28,325 bases of DNA from Fidelibacterota bacterium SCGC AAA003-L08 (GCA_000405805.1 ASPJ01000014.1:1-28325); one strand, 5' to 3'; positions 9,357 to 18,113 are shown, counted from the first letter of the stretch. Made by a program: numbers and translations. The notes: a model not told the origin generated them from the letters alone.

Positions 9357-12300
9357 TTAAATATTTAGTGAAAATAATATCCTATATATTATTAATTACA
9401 GTGGCATATTCGCAAAACGTGACCCTTAATCTGTCTATTGTTAATTCAGGAAAATATTCATTATCGAGCTTTATTGATCCAGATGTGAATTTATGGCATG
9501 TTACGGTTTCAGCACCTAATTATAATGTAGATGAGCCAAAGGACCTAAGGCTCGAAATTGAGATGAGAAAAGATGGAGCAACTGTTATATGGGGTGTTAC
9601 TGAATCAATAATGTTAGATAACACCTTTAGCTTTGAAACGTTTTCAAATATGAATTTTACTGGGACTGATTTAAGTTTCTATGAAGAAGATAATAATTTT
9701 AGAAATCAAATAGAATCATCAGGAATTCTTCCTGCAGGTGAATACGAACTATATATTAGGTCATATATTTTGGGTTCATATTCAGATAGAAAAAATAATG
9801 AAAAGGATAAAGTTAATTCTAGTGATAAAAAAATTGATGAATTTCCCCTATCTGAAGTTACAGGTGAATTATTAAATCTAAATATACCAGAGCAAATAAA
9901 CCTATTAAGTCCAAACAATTTAGAATCAATATATGATTCAAATCCATGGTTCAGATGGGAATCTCCAGGATTTGGTTCTCCTGGTAGTCCAATATTAGTA
10001 GAATATAAAATTACAGTAGCCTTATTTAATCCTGAATTACATTCATCACTCTCAGATGCATTAGATGATGAAATCAATATATTTTTTGATTCAGGATGGA
10101 GTGATAATTTATCATCAGAGGAAATGGGGTCTCCGCAGCAAATATCAATACAGTACCCTCCAAATGAAAGAGAATTGTCATGTGGATATCAATATTGTTG
10201 GAGAGTTGAAGCGAGGGAAACAATTGATGATTTTGATTCTTATAATGGAGGAATATGGGGATGGCCAGAGCCAGCTGTATCTAATGAAATTTATTCATTT
10301 TATTATGGATCTTCGTTATCTGAAAATGAAATAAATTCTCCAGGTTCATATATAAACACAGTATCTCCAACATTTAGTTTTGCGGATGTACTTTGTGCTG
10401 ATTATTATGAAATTTGGGTAAGTGATATTGATGATCCAGAAATAAATAATCCTATATGGAAGAGCGATTTTTTACAAACTACTAATTATCAATATCCATT
10501 AGATGCCAATGGTCTTGCCCCGGGAGAAAAATATTTTTGGAAAATTAGAGTAAACCCAAATTCTAACCCAGGTCCATGGAGTAATATTTTTTCATTCACA
10601 GTTAATGATATTTCTTTTTTATCACCTTCCAATGGAGAGGTAATTAACACATTATTCCCAACATTTAACATTTCGTATCCATCTGATATATTTCAATATC
10701 AAATATTAATTAGCGACTCAGATGATATAGAGGTTAATCAATATAATATTCTATCAGAAAATTTTGATTTTCCTCCATTTGATTTTCCATTAAATCATTC
10801 AGTAATGTTAAACCCAGGAGAAACTTATTACTGGAAAATTCAAGCAATTGATGGAAGTTCTAATTTGACTAAATTAATTTCAGATAATGCAAATATTGCA
10901 TCCTTTTCGATTAACCCAATAGAATTATCATTTCCAGATAATGGAAGTTATGATATTTCGTTGGCTCCATTATTCAGTTGGGATGCTCCTATTGGAGTAA
11001 ATTCATATATTATTGAGTTTACTACAGAAGAAGATTTAGATTTCCAAAATATTATCTTTTCTTCAAATACTAATAGTTCATTTTTCTTATCAAGTAATGT
11101 TGCTGGTAGTTTACCATTTGAAAATGGAACAACATATTTATGGCGTATTAAACCTATAAATAATAATGGAGAAGAAGGAGAATCATCTAATTCCTTCTCA
11201 TTTTCTACAATTTTAGATAATTCTGATTTAGATCCATTTTCAACAGTATCAACAGATTACGAACAAGTTGAGTTTGAGGTATCTTTATTAGGGGTTGAAG
11301 GTAAAGATATAAATATTTCTATAATTTCAGGGATTGAAGGTGCTGATATTTACTTAATAAAATTATCTAGGAATTCAGAGATGGATGATATAATTGAACA
11401 AATATATTTATCATCAAACTCATCAAATCATTCTTTTCCTGGAGAATCACTTGATTGGAATAGCGATTATTACATACAAATTTTCGCACTATCGAATGAT
11501 GAGAATATTGGACAACCATCAAATATAGAAATGGTAATATTGCCTCCTGAACCAGGTAGTGATGAAAAAGTAGCATTTAATATAGAATTAGTTGAAACTA
11601 TGAATCCATCATTGGTTGTTGAAATCACTAGTCCTGTAAGCAATGCAACAAGTTATATATTAAGACTATCTAGAAATTCAGACATGTCCAACTTTGAATT
11701 TTCAGAATCAATAAGTAATGATGTGCAATATTTATACCAAGACAGTGACCAAATTCTAGATTTTGGGCAAACATATTATATGCAAATTATTCCAATAAAA
11801 GATGGACAACTACATGGAATACCATCTAATATTAATAGTATTTTTATTCCTAATATTATTCCTCCAAAATTATCGGAGATTCAATTTTATTGGGATCATT
11901 CAATTCCTCAAGCAGCATCATATCTAATTGAGATTAGTACTACTGAAGATTTTGCTGTAATTCTATATAATGATCAAATCTTTGAATCTAACAATATAAG
12001 CATAGATAATAATGTTTTTCAAGATGGGACTCCATATTATTGGAGAGTAAGAGGTCTAGATGATTCAGGGTTACCTTTTGGTAATTATTCTATTCCTGAA
12101 TATTTTATTTCAAGTGGGCAAATGAATCAAATTCAAAATAATGATGATATTGGATTAATGGTATCCCTCCAACTTCCTGGAAATAGTTCAATAATTTCAA
12201 CAAAATATCCAAATTTTGAATGGATTAATATTGAAGATGCTGAAAAATATGAAATTATTATTTCAAAGAATGAAGAATTAACAGATATTGTATGGAACTC

Positions 12301-12787
12301 TCAAAATATTTTCAGTAATTCAGCAATTTATCCATCATCAGGATCAGAATTATTAAATTATGATATTATATATTTTTGGTCAGTCAGAGCTATATCTAAT
12401 AATATAGCCATGGGGAATTTCAGCAATCCTTTTTCATTTACTGTATCATCAAATTTCACTCCTGAAATTATTGCTCCAATAGGAATTTCAGAACAAATTA
12501 ATCCATATTTTAGTTGGTCAAAAATTCAAAATGCAAGCTCATATCGAGTAATAATTAGTTATGATAACAGTTATTCAAACATAATCTATGATAACCAAAG
12601 TATTATGGATAATGTATTTCAATATCCAAATGATGCACCTGCTTTATCATATAATACAGAATATTTTTGGAAGGTAATAGCTATATCAGAAGACAATTTA
12701 GAATTAGGAGATTATAGTAATTCAGCAAGCTTCAAGACTCCTTCTGGATTAATAAAAATGGAATTTATTTTTAATCATAATGAATAG
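9353..12787 (+). CDS. Secreted fibronectin type III-like repeat protein
   Basis: A 1144-residue protein with a signal peptide (K3, K7, hydrophobic 8-20, AYSQ cleavage near residue 20). From about residue 190 onward there are roughly nine repeats of about 100 residues. Each ends in a variant of YYWKIRAI: near residues 279, 391, 491, 594, 705, 807, 894, 1005 and 1103. This is the F-strand signature of FN3-like domains. Asn, Ser and Ile dominate and cysteines are few. The TTG start overlaps the permease stop by four bases and the 3' end overlaps the FecR gene by eight. A long periplasmic or surface scaffold is likely, perhaps linking the exporter operon to the outer-membrane barrel. I see no sorting domain at its end. 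Confidence 0.85.
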   Translation: MIKYLVKIISYILLITVAYSQNVTLNLSIVNSGKYSLSSFIDPDVNLWHVTVSAPNYNVDEPKDLRLEIEMRKDGATVIWGVTESIMLDNTFSFETFSNMNFTGTDLSFYEEDNNFRNQIESSGILPAGEYELYIRSYILGSYSDRKNNEKDKVNSSDKKIDEFPLSEVTGELLNLNIPEQINLLSPNNLESIYDSNPWFRWESPGFGSPGSPILVEYKITVALFNPELHSSLSDALDDEINIFFDSGWSDNLSSEEMGSPQQISIQYPPNERELSCGYQYCWRVEARETIDDFDSYNGGIWGWPEPAVSNEIYSFYYGSSLSENEINSPGSYINTVSPTFSFADVLCADYYEIWVSDIDDPEINNPIWKSDFLQTTNYQYPLDANGLAPGEKYFWKIRVNPNSNPGPWSNIFSFTVNDISFLSPSNGEVINTLFPTFNISYPSDIFQYQILISDSDDIEVNQYNILSENFDFPPFDFPLNHSVMLNPGETYYWKIQAIDGSSNLTKLISDNANIASFSINPIELSFPDNGSYDISLAPLFSWDAPIGVNSYIIEFTTEEDLDFQNIIFSSNTNSSFFLSSNVAGSLPFENGTTYLWRIKPINNNGEEGESSNSFSFSTILDNSDLDPFSTVSTDYEQVEFEVSLLGVEGKDINISIISGIEGADIYLIKLSRNSEMDDIIEQIYLSSNSSNHSFPGESLDWNSDYYIQIFALSNDENIGQPSNIEMVILPPEPGSDEKVAFNIELVETMNPSLVVEITSPVSNATSYILRLSRNSDMSNFEFSESISNDVQYLYQDSDQILDFGQTYYMQIIPIKDGQLHGIPSNINSIFIPNIIPPKLSEIQFYWDHSIPQAASYLIEISTTEDFAVILYNDQIFESNNISIDNNVFQDGTPYYWRVRGLDDSGLPFGNYSIPEYFISSGQMNQIQNNDDIGLMVSLQLPGNSSIISTKYPNFEWINIEDAEKYEIIISKNEELTDIVWNSQNIFSNSAIYPSSGSELLNYDIIYFWSVRAISNNIAMGNFSNPFSFTVSSNFTPEIIAPIGISEQINPYFSWSKIQNASSYRVIISYDNSYSNIIYDNQSIMDNVFQYPNDAPALSYNTEYFWKVIAISEDNLELGDYSNSASFKTPSGLIKMEFIFNHNE

Positions 12788-13949
12788 AATAATAAAATAT
12801 TATTGTTTCTTAGTATTATTAATATCATTGTCATTTTCAAATGATATTGTCGCAGCCATTGCATCTCTAAAAGGTGATGTTAAGATGAGAGAAGATCAAA
12901 GGGAAAAATATTCTTCAGCTTATAAAGGCCAGATGATTAAAAGCGGAAATTGGATTAAAACAAGTGATGGAGTTTTTGTTTCATTAATTTTCTTAGATGG
13001 AACAAATGTTAAAATTCATCAAAAAACAGAAATTGAAATAAAAAGTTCTCGCCTCACATCAAAAGAATTAAAAACAAATATGTATATAGCAGAAGGAGAA
13101 GCTTGGAGCACTGTGAGCAAACAGGGCAATGGTGAATTTAAAATTGAAACTCCAACAGCAGTAGCATCTGTTAAGGGTACGGAATTTGATGTAAACTATG
13201 ATTTTAATAATTCCTTGACTACTCTTAAAGTTTTGTCAGGAGAAGTAGAGTTTGGGAATCAAGATATAGGGAATATATTAGCAAGTGCAATGGAAGGTTC
13301 TCAAATTACCAAAGATACAAAACAACCTTCTAAATACAAGATAACTCAAGAAGATATTCCTGATTGGAAAGATAATATAAATTCTAAATGGGGATTTAAT
13401 ATAACCCCGAATAAAGAAGGTAGTATCCCTACAAATAAATCTTTAAAAATAGGTATTCAAGTAAAGAATATTAATGATGATACCATGGCCAATGATTTTA
13501 ACAATTCTGTTGAAATTGAATCTCAAAATGAACATATGTTACTCTCAAAATCAAATACTAATTGGTCGAGCAATCTTGATATAGATGTTAATAATGGAAA
13601 ATCTATTTTTTATATAAAATCAATTAAAGAAGGATCTGGGTCAATAGTTATTAGCTCTGAAAATGGAGAATCAAAACGATTATCTATTGATTTTTATCAA
13701 ACCGAATCTCAAAAGGCAAGTAATAAAAGTAAAATATTTGAATTAGCTAAAAACAAAGGGTATTCTGATATTGTAGATGCTATTGAAAATATGAGTTTGG
13801 AATCATCTGAAATTATATTTGGGAATGCCAATATGGATGATATTATTCAGAAGATTGAATCAAATGAATATGAAATAATAAAATTTGTTTTTAAAGAAGA
13901 GAACAATAAAGTCATAGTTGAATTACAAATAAGTCCAATAGTTAATTAA
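12780..13949 (+). CDS. Secreted FecR-domain protein
   Basis: A 389-residue protein with an N-terminal signal peptide (hydrophobic about 9-20). Residues about 25-155 carry the FecR domain: AIASLKGDVKMR, GDMIKSGNWIKT-type text (read here as GQMIKSGNWIKTSDG), VSLIFLDGTNVKIH, then ETPTAVASVKGTEFDV and LKVLSGEVEFGN. Classical FecR anti-sigma proteins have a cytoplasmic N-terminus and a membrane helix; this one is simply exported, so a sigma-regulating role is unlikely. Residues about 190-300 are a second beta region, and the end is a short alpha/beta segment rich in Lys/Glu. It overlaps the FN3 gene by eight bases and the barrel gene by one, which fits one envelope complex. Its ligand is unknown. 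Confidence 0.88.
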   Translation: MNRIIKYYCFLVLLISLSFSNDIVAAIASLKGDVKMREDQREKYSSAYKGQMIKSGNWIKTSDGVFVSLIFLDGTNVKIHQKTEIEIKSSRLTSKELKTNMYIAEGEAWSTVSKQGNGEFKIETPTAVASVKGTEFDVNYDFNNSLTTLKVLSGEVEFGNQDIGNILASAMEGSQITKDTKQPSKYKITQEDIPDWKDNINSKWGFNITPNKEGSIPTNKSLKIGIQVKNINDDTMANDFNNSVEIESQNEHMLLSKSNTNWSSNLDIDVNNGKSIFYIKSIKEGSGSIVISSENGESKRLSIDFYQTESQKASNKSKIFELAKNKGYSDIVDAIENMSLESSEIIFGNANMDDIIQKIESNEYEIIKFVFKEENNKVIVELQISPIVN

Positions 13950-16471
13950 TGGATCATCTGAAAAAAATAATACTATTATTAACTACATTTATATTGTGTA
14001 ATGATGGGCAAGGGCCGTTATTTACAAGTATAGATTCCTATGAAGATTTTTTTAGAGGAGAACCTATTAGAATTAATATACAAGCTATGGACTCAGATCA
14101 AGTGGATTATATAACATTATATTATCGATTTTCTCCAAATGAGAGTTATAAAAATTTAAATATGGAATTTGATATTAACTATTATAGTGTAATTCCCAGC
14201 TTTGAGATAACCTCAAATAGTTTGGAGTATTATTTTCTAGGTATTGATAAACATGGAAATCAGACGAAATATCCTAATAATGCAGATTCTAAACCACTCA
14301 TCATTAATATTGAAGATGATGTAGATGATTATGAAGTTTATTTAATTAATCCAGTCAATAATTCAGAATCTAATAATGTATCTATTATAGTATTATCATT
14401 ATATAATAATACAATTAATGAAGATTTTAAAATTTTTATAGATAATAAAGACATAACAAATAATTGTAATATTTCAAAAGATATGATTACATATGTTCCC
14501 AGTGATAGACTTAGCGAAGGATCACATAAAATTACTTTTGATGTTATAAGAGGAGAAAATTTAGTTTTATCCAAGAAGTTTGATTTTAAGATTATAAAAG
14601 ATGAATTACCATCTCAAAGTATTATAAATAGTTGGATGGAAAAAATAAATTATTCGGGTAGTATAGGTTATACTTCGGACTATGATAAATTTAATTACTA
14701 TGATAAAGAGGCTGTTCAGTCAGATAGTAGACCTATGGATATTCAGAGGATTAATTTTAATATTAAGACTAAGTATAAACAATTAGAAATACAAAGCTCA
14801 GTATTATTTAATACACATATTATTGATGGGAGTGCTAGACTTAACAAAGACTATAAACAACCTATTGACAGGATCAAATTTGGAATTAAATTTCCATATG
14901 GAGTATTTAATTTTGGAGATTATTCAACTACATTCTCTGATTTAACGCTCAAAGGTACTCGAGTACGTGGATTACATGCCTCTATAGAGTTTGGATTTTT
15001 AAAAATATCCTATATAAGAGGAAAAACAAGAGAGCTAATTCAATCAGAGCATTGGATACAACTTGAGGCTAATAATCCTGAACTTCCAGGATTCAAATTA
15101 AATAATGGAGATTTTATTTATTACCAAAAAGGCACGCCATCTAGGAATTTAAGAGCATTAAGAACAGAATTAAATTTTGGAAAAAGATTTAATTTTGGAA
15201 TTAGTGGATTAACTGCATATGATGTTCAAGATGTAGATATTCCTTATACAGAATTATATTCCAACTATTTGTTTACAGGTAATAGTGTGATTGGCTCAGA
15301 TGCCACATTATTTTTCAATAATAAGCGAACCTGGTTATCTGTAGAAACAGCTATATCATTAACGAATGATATATTAGAAGAAAACATTAATAACTATTTG
15401 ATAAATGATTTAAATATGAATTTAACAGAAAATCAGCAATGGGCTATTGGTGCATTAGAAGAGTTATTTGGGTATTCAATTACAACAGATTTACTACTAG
15501 CAAAAGGTGATGGTCGAGGACTATCTATTCCAAATCCAATTGATACTACTACTACTAAAATAGTAATTGATAAGGACTATATTAAAAGAATTTTTAAAGA
15601 AGGAACTTATAAAATTAAATTCAAATCCCCATTTTCACTTTATAATATCAAATTTAATCTCCAAGGAGAGTATAAAAGAATTCCATTTAATTTTGTATCA
15701 TACGGGAGTTCTTCAATCCCTAAAGATATTGAGGGATTCTCATCAGACTTAAGAATAAAATTATTTAATAATAGAGTAATAATTAATTTGGGTTATGATA
15801 ATGAAAGTGATAACGTTAATCAATATAAATTATCATCAACTATTTCTAGAGGAAATGATATTGGTGCTAGCTTTAATTTTAATAATTTACCAACCATCAA
15901 TTATTCTAGAAAATATTTAAATAGATTAGATAATGATAATTTAGTAAATAATTCAACAATTACCCATACATTCAGCCCATCATATAAATTCAAATTATCA
16001 AATACAAGGATAGGTTTAAATGCTAATTTGGTAATAATGGATTATCATGATTTTCTAATTACCGAGAATGTGAACAATGATTTTATTCAATTATCTTTTT
16101 CTAATGCTGTATCATTAGCTGGCAAACAATTATCTATTAATATTGGGTCAGGATACTCAAATAATAAACCAGATGATATAGAAAAATTTGAAACTAGTTT
16201 TTCTGCATTTAGTTCTAAAATTAGCTATAAGTTTAAAAATAATAAATTAAATTCTTATATTGGGTTTAATAGAGTATTCGGTGAGAGTGATGATATTACA
16301 AATCCTATTGAAAATTATAAAACATCTATCAAATTGGGTTCTCAATATAAGTTTAGCCAGTATTCAAGTGTTCAGTATAATATTGAGTATTTATTATTTT
16401 CTGATGAAGTAGAACTCAATAATAATTATACTGAATTGAAGGGTAAACTATCTATTAAAATTAATTTTTAA
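13949..16471 (+). CDS. Large outer-membrane beta-barrel-like protein with N-terminal Ig-like domains
   Basis: An 840-residue protein. A hydrophobic N-terminal export signal spans about residues 4-17. Residues about 20-115 look like an Ig-like domain (RGEPIRINIQAMD, ITLYYRFSPN, YYFLGIDKHGNQT) and residues about 118-215 are probably another beta domain. From about residue 225 the sequence alternates polar and hydrophobic residues with frequent aromatic girdle positions and Asn/Asp turns, as in a large outer-membrane barrel. It ends in KLSIKINF, with the terminal Phe typical of barrels folded by the BAM machine. The ATG shares one base with the stop of the FecR gene. No TonB box or plug domain was recognised, so a transporter role is not supported. 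Only six bases separate it from the convergent GT29-like gene. Confidence 0.75.
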   Translation: MDHLKKIILLLTTFILCNDGQGPLFTSIDSYEDFFRGEPIRINIQAMDSDQVDYITLYYRFSPNESYKNLNMEFDINYYSVIPSFEITSNSLEYYFLGIDKHGNQTKYPNNADSKPLIINIEDDVDDYEVYLINPVNNSESNNVSIIVLSLYNNTINEDFKIFIDNKDITNNCNISKDMITYVPSDRLSEGSHKITFDVIRGENLVLSKKFDFKIIKDELPSQSIINSWMEKINYSGSIGYTSDYDKFNYYDKEAVQSDSRPMDIQRINFNIKTKYKQLEIQSSVLFNTHIIDGSARLNKDYKQPIDRIKFGIKFPYGVFNFGDYSTTFSDLTLKGTRVRGLHASIEFGFLKISYIRGKTRELIQSEHWIQLEANNPELPGFKLNNGDFIYYQKGTPSRNLRALRTELNFGKRFNFGISGLTAYDVQDVDIPYTELYSNYLFTGNSVIGSDATLFFNNKRTWLSVETAISLTNDILEENINNYLINDLNMNLTENQQWAIGALEELFGYSITTDLLLAKGDGRGLSIPNPIDTTTTKIVIDKDYIKRIFKEGTYKIKFKSPFSLYNIKFNLQGEYKRIPFNFVSYGSSSIPKDIEGFSSDLRIKLFNNRVIINLGYDNESDNVNQYKLSSTISRGNDIGASFNFNNLPTINYSRKYLNRLDNDNLVNNSTITHTFSPSYKFKLSNTRIGLNANLVIMDYHDFLITENVNNDFIQLSFSNAVSLAGKQLSINIGSGYSNNKPDDIEKFETSFSAFSSKISYKFKNNKLNSYIGFNRVFGESDDITNPIENYKTSIKLGSQYKFSQYSSVQYNIEYLLFSDEVELNNNYTELKGKLSIKINF

Positions 16472-16477
16472 TAATTA

Positions 16478-17125
16478 TTATAATTTTTTTATTGTTCCAT
16501 TTTTCATCCATTTATCAAATAATATTTTCTCTTTATCAAATGAATGCTTGTCTATAGATTCTAAACTTTTATTTGTATAATAATGTTGTTTTTTTAATTG
16601 AAAATGATCAAATCCTGCAATAGTAACTTTATATTTTTTAATAAATAGAAAATATCCAACTCCAATTAACCCTGTTGATAAATAATCAATTCCCGTTTTA
16701 TCCATAATAAGTTTAATTTGATTCCTACTAATTTCATTTGTTTTTTCTGGATCAATTTTCAGTCTATCTTTAACAATCTGTTTTCTTTTTTTATTTTTTT
16801 TTCTATTTTCAAAGGTATTTAAATTATAAGCACACAAAACAGTTAAATTATTGATTTTTCTACCCTTTACTATTGCATGTTTGCTGACTCCAGTTATCCA
16901 ATGAGTTGTCTTTCTACCAACATAATCTTCAAATCCTTCTATTTTATAATCGTTAAATCTACATATATACTTGTACTTATCAATTTTATTACCATTTTTA
17001 ATGTTTAATAAATCAGGAGATGATCCGATAACTAATATTGCTTTCTTTTTATTAAATATTCGATTTAATAGAAAGACTATTATAGTACATAAACATAATA
17101 GTGCAATTAATAATTCTATATACAT
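16478..17125 (-). CDS. GT29 (sialyltransferase)-family glycosyltransferase-like protein
   Basis: A 215-residue protein with one N-terminal membrane helix (about 3-21) and a soluble domain. Residues 28-77 resemble sialylmotif L (ILVIGSSPDLL, then YICRFNDY and GRKTTHWITG). Residues 149-176 resemble sialylmotif S (LSTGLIGVGYFLF, then VTIAGFDHF). HYY at 181-183 fits motif III, and H194-x4-E199 matches the VS motif pattern. In the known family these motifs bind CMP-sialic acid and supply the catalytic His. Here the donor and acceptor are inferred only, and the domain is shorter than animal enzymes. The ATG is 18 bases after the DUF1232 gene stop, so co-transcription is likely. It could modify cell-surface glycans. 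Confidence 0.75.
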   Translation of the reverse strand: MYIELLIALLCLCTIIVFLLNRIFNKKKAILVIGSSPDLLNIKNGNKIDKYKYICRFNDYKIEGFEDYVGRKTTHWITGVSKHAIVKGRKINNLTVLCAYNLNTFENRKKNKKRKQIVKDRLKIDPEKTNEISRNQIKLIMDKTGIDYLSTGLIGVGYFLFIKKYKVTIAGFDHFQLKKQHYYTNKSLESIDKHSFDKEKILFDKWMKNGTIKKL

Positions 17126-17130
17126 ATAGC

Positions 17131-17150
17131 AGATTAATAATTATTAATCT
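17131..17150. repeat. Perfect 20-base palindrome at the DUF1232/GT29 junction
   Basis: AGATTAATAATTATTAATCT reads identically on both strands. It spans the stop codon of the DUF1232 gene and sits just before the GT29 gene. It has no loop, and no T run follows on either strand, so it is a poor terminator. A transcript hairpin or protein-binding dyad is possible, as is chance in AT-rich DNA. Confidence 0.5.
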
Positions 17151-17758
17151 TTAATAAAAATTCCATTATCGTTTAACCATTCTTTAGCTTTTCGCTCATA
17201 TTTTTTTGCTACCGTTCCTAGTACTTTATTAATAGTTGCTAGAATCATGGCTAAATCATCACTATACCCAATTATAGGAGTGAAATCAGGGATGGCATCT
17301 ATAGGAATAATGAAATATGCTAACGTACCATAAATCATCACTTTATCTGTAGTTGTGACTTTAGAGCTTTGAGCATAAAGGAATAATGATACAGCTTTAA
17401 TTAATAATTCTCTGCTTATGTCTTTTAGAGATTGTTTGAGTTTATCTAGAAATTCGCTCTTTACTTTTTTTTCATCTTCAGTATGTTTTGGACCTTCTTC
17501 AAAAAGCTGTTCCCCTAATTTCTGAAGGCCTTTCCACCATTTTTTAGGAACTGATTTATTTGGGCTTCTTTCCCAGTTAAGCACTGTAAATCCAGACAGC
17601 TTCCCTTGTATCCCACTTGCCTTTTCTATTTCCTTAGCAAAAAGTGTAAATCTCTTTTCATTCCATTTTTCAGGTTTTTTTTTCATTTTTTTCCATATCT
17701 CTGCCTGAGATTCATAGAATTTTTTTCGTATTCCTTTAATATCTTTTCCTGTGAACAT
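17144..17758 (-). CDS. DUF1232 (YkvA-like) protein with an HTH-like N-terminal region
   Basis: A 204-residue protein. Residues about 136-180 carry the DUF1232 signature: TTTDKVMIYGTLAYFIIPIDAIPDFTP followed by GYSDDLAMI, a short membrane-associated helical hairpin in the family. Residues about 4-90 resemble an interrupted XRE-type helix-turn-helix: KDIKGIRKKFYESQAEIWKKM, an insertion, then LSGFTVLNWERSPNKSVP and a leucine-rich helix. The similarity to the xSQxExA...TVxxWExG pattern is what I see; DNA binding is inference. The ATG at 17758 has only a distant GGAG about 15 bases upstream. It lies downstream of two micro-ORFs and a GC-rich hairpin, and upstream of the GT29-like gene on the same strand. 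It may regulate this small locus. Confidence 0.85.
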   Translation of the reverse strand: MFTGKDIKGIRKKFYESQAEIWKKMKKKPEKWNEKRFTLFAKEIEKASGIQGKLSGFTVLNWERSPNKSVPKKWWKGLQKLGEQLFEEGPKHTEDEKKVKSEFLDKLKQSLKDISRELLIKAVSLFLYAQSSKVTTTDKVMIYGTLAYFIIPIDAIPDFTPIIGYSDDLAMILATINKVLGTVAKKYERKAKEWLNDNGIFIKD

Positions 17759-17853
17759 GAAACTAATTTATCTCCATATCATTATAAATAACATGATGTT
17801 TTTAATATAGTCCTCTGCATTTTGCTGACTTGGAACAGCCTTAGGTTGCATTA

Positions 17854-17887
17854 CTATATCAGGGGGGAGGTTATCCCCCCTAATATA
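17854..17887 (-). terminator. GC-rich hairpin after the micro-ORF pair (attenuator or terminator-like)
   Basis: Seven perfect pairs (AGGGGGG with CCCCCCT, loop of seven bases) extend outward through a TATAT/ATATA stem past a small internal loop. It lies six bases beyond the stop of the second micro-ORF and about 95 bases before the DUF1232 gene on the minus strand. It is by far the GC-richest stem in the area. No clear T run follows on either strand, so intrinsic termination is uncertain. An attenuator or 3'-end stabiliser that separates high micro-ORF expression from low downstream expression would fit. Confidence 0.55.
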
Positions 17888-17892
17888 TGGGC

Positions 17893-17991
17893 TTATTTCC
17901 CATATTTTTCTTTTATGACCTCCTTGGCTATTTCGCCAAGGAGCTCAACCATTTTTTCCCAGAACTTGGGATTATTAAATGGTTCTTTCAT
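17893..17991 (-). CDS. Micro-ORF B, 32-residue amphipathic peptide
   Basis: The codons read MKEPFNNPKFWEKMVELL, then GEIAKEVIKEKYGK. There are 7 Lys and 6 Glu, with hydrophobic residues spaced as in an amphipathic helix from about residue 9 to 30. A consensus Shine-Dalgarno, AAAGGAGGT, sits about 9 bases before the ATG and lies inside the end of micro-ORF A. Most genes in this window lack such a site, which is the main reason to believe it is translated. The stop-to-start gap from micro-ORF A is two bases. A 9-bp inverted repeat (17920-17943) lies inside the frame. I do not recognise the family. Confidence 0.65.
   Translation of the reverse strand: MKEPFNNPKFWEKMVELLGEIAKEVIKEKYGK
17920..17943. 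repeat. Inverted repeat within micro-ORF B
   Basis: CTCCTTGGC at 17920-17928 pairs perfectly with GCCAAGGAG at 17935-17943 across a six-base loop. It lies within the coding sequence for ELLGEIAKE. In the minus-strand transcript the downstream arm runs into AAGGAGGT, which resembles a Shine-Dalgarno sequence buried in the stem. It may affect mRNA stability or ribosome access. Confidence 0.6.
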
Positions 17992-17993
17992 AT

Positions 17994-18113
17994 TTACCTA
18001 CCTCCTTTCCATTTATTTCTTATTGCATCAATAGCACGATCAACACAATAGTCGATAGCTATTGCTGCAAGAAATTTCCCCGTTTTTTTAAGTACTGGTT
18101 TTAAAATCACCAT
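17994..18113 (-). CDS. Micro-ORF A, 39-residue basic amphipathic peptide
   Basis: The codons read MVILKPVLKKTGKFLAAIAI, then DYCVDRAIDAIRNKWKGGR. Net charge is about +6, with one Cys (C23) and a hydrophobic run FLAAIAI near residues 14-20. A strong Shine-Dalgarno, AGAAGGAG, lies seven bases before the ATG. Composition is less AT-biased than the neighbours (ACG GGG, GCA GCA, ATC GAC). It is followed after two bases by micro-ORF B and further on by the HTH-like/DUF1232 gene. A membrane-active peptide, a leader peptide or a small toxin are all possible; nothing decides between them. I do not recognise the family. Confidence 0.65.
   Translation of the reverse strand: MVILKPVLKKTGKFLAAIAIDYCVDRAIDAIRNKWKGGR

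Noticed and set aside
12780..13949. Classical FecR anti-sigma regulator
   Set aside because: The protein has an export signal at its very N-terminus and no cytoplasmic anti-sigma region, and no ECF sigma factor gene is adjacent.
14000..16471. TonB-dependent receptor identity for the 840-residue barrel protein
   Set aside because: No TonB box, plug domain or carboxypeptidase-like N-terminal domain was recognised; Ig-like domains occupy the N-terminus.
16469..16490. TAATAATTATTA followed by T7 between two convergent genes as a bidirectional terminator
   Set aside because: It has only six AT pairs with no loop and no GC, too unstable to call, although a terminator is expected there.
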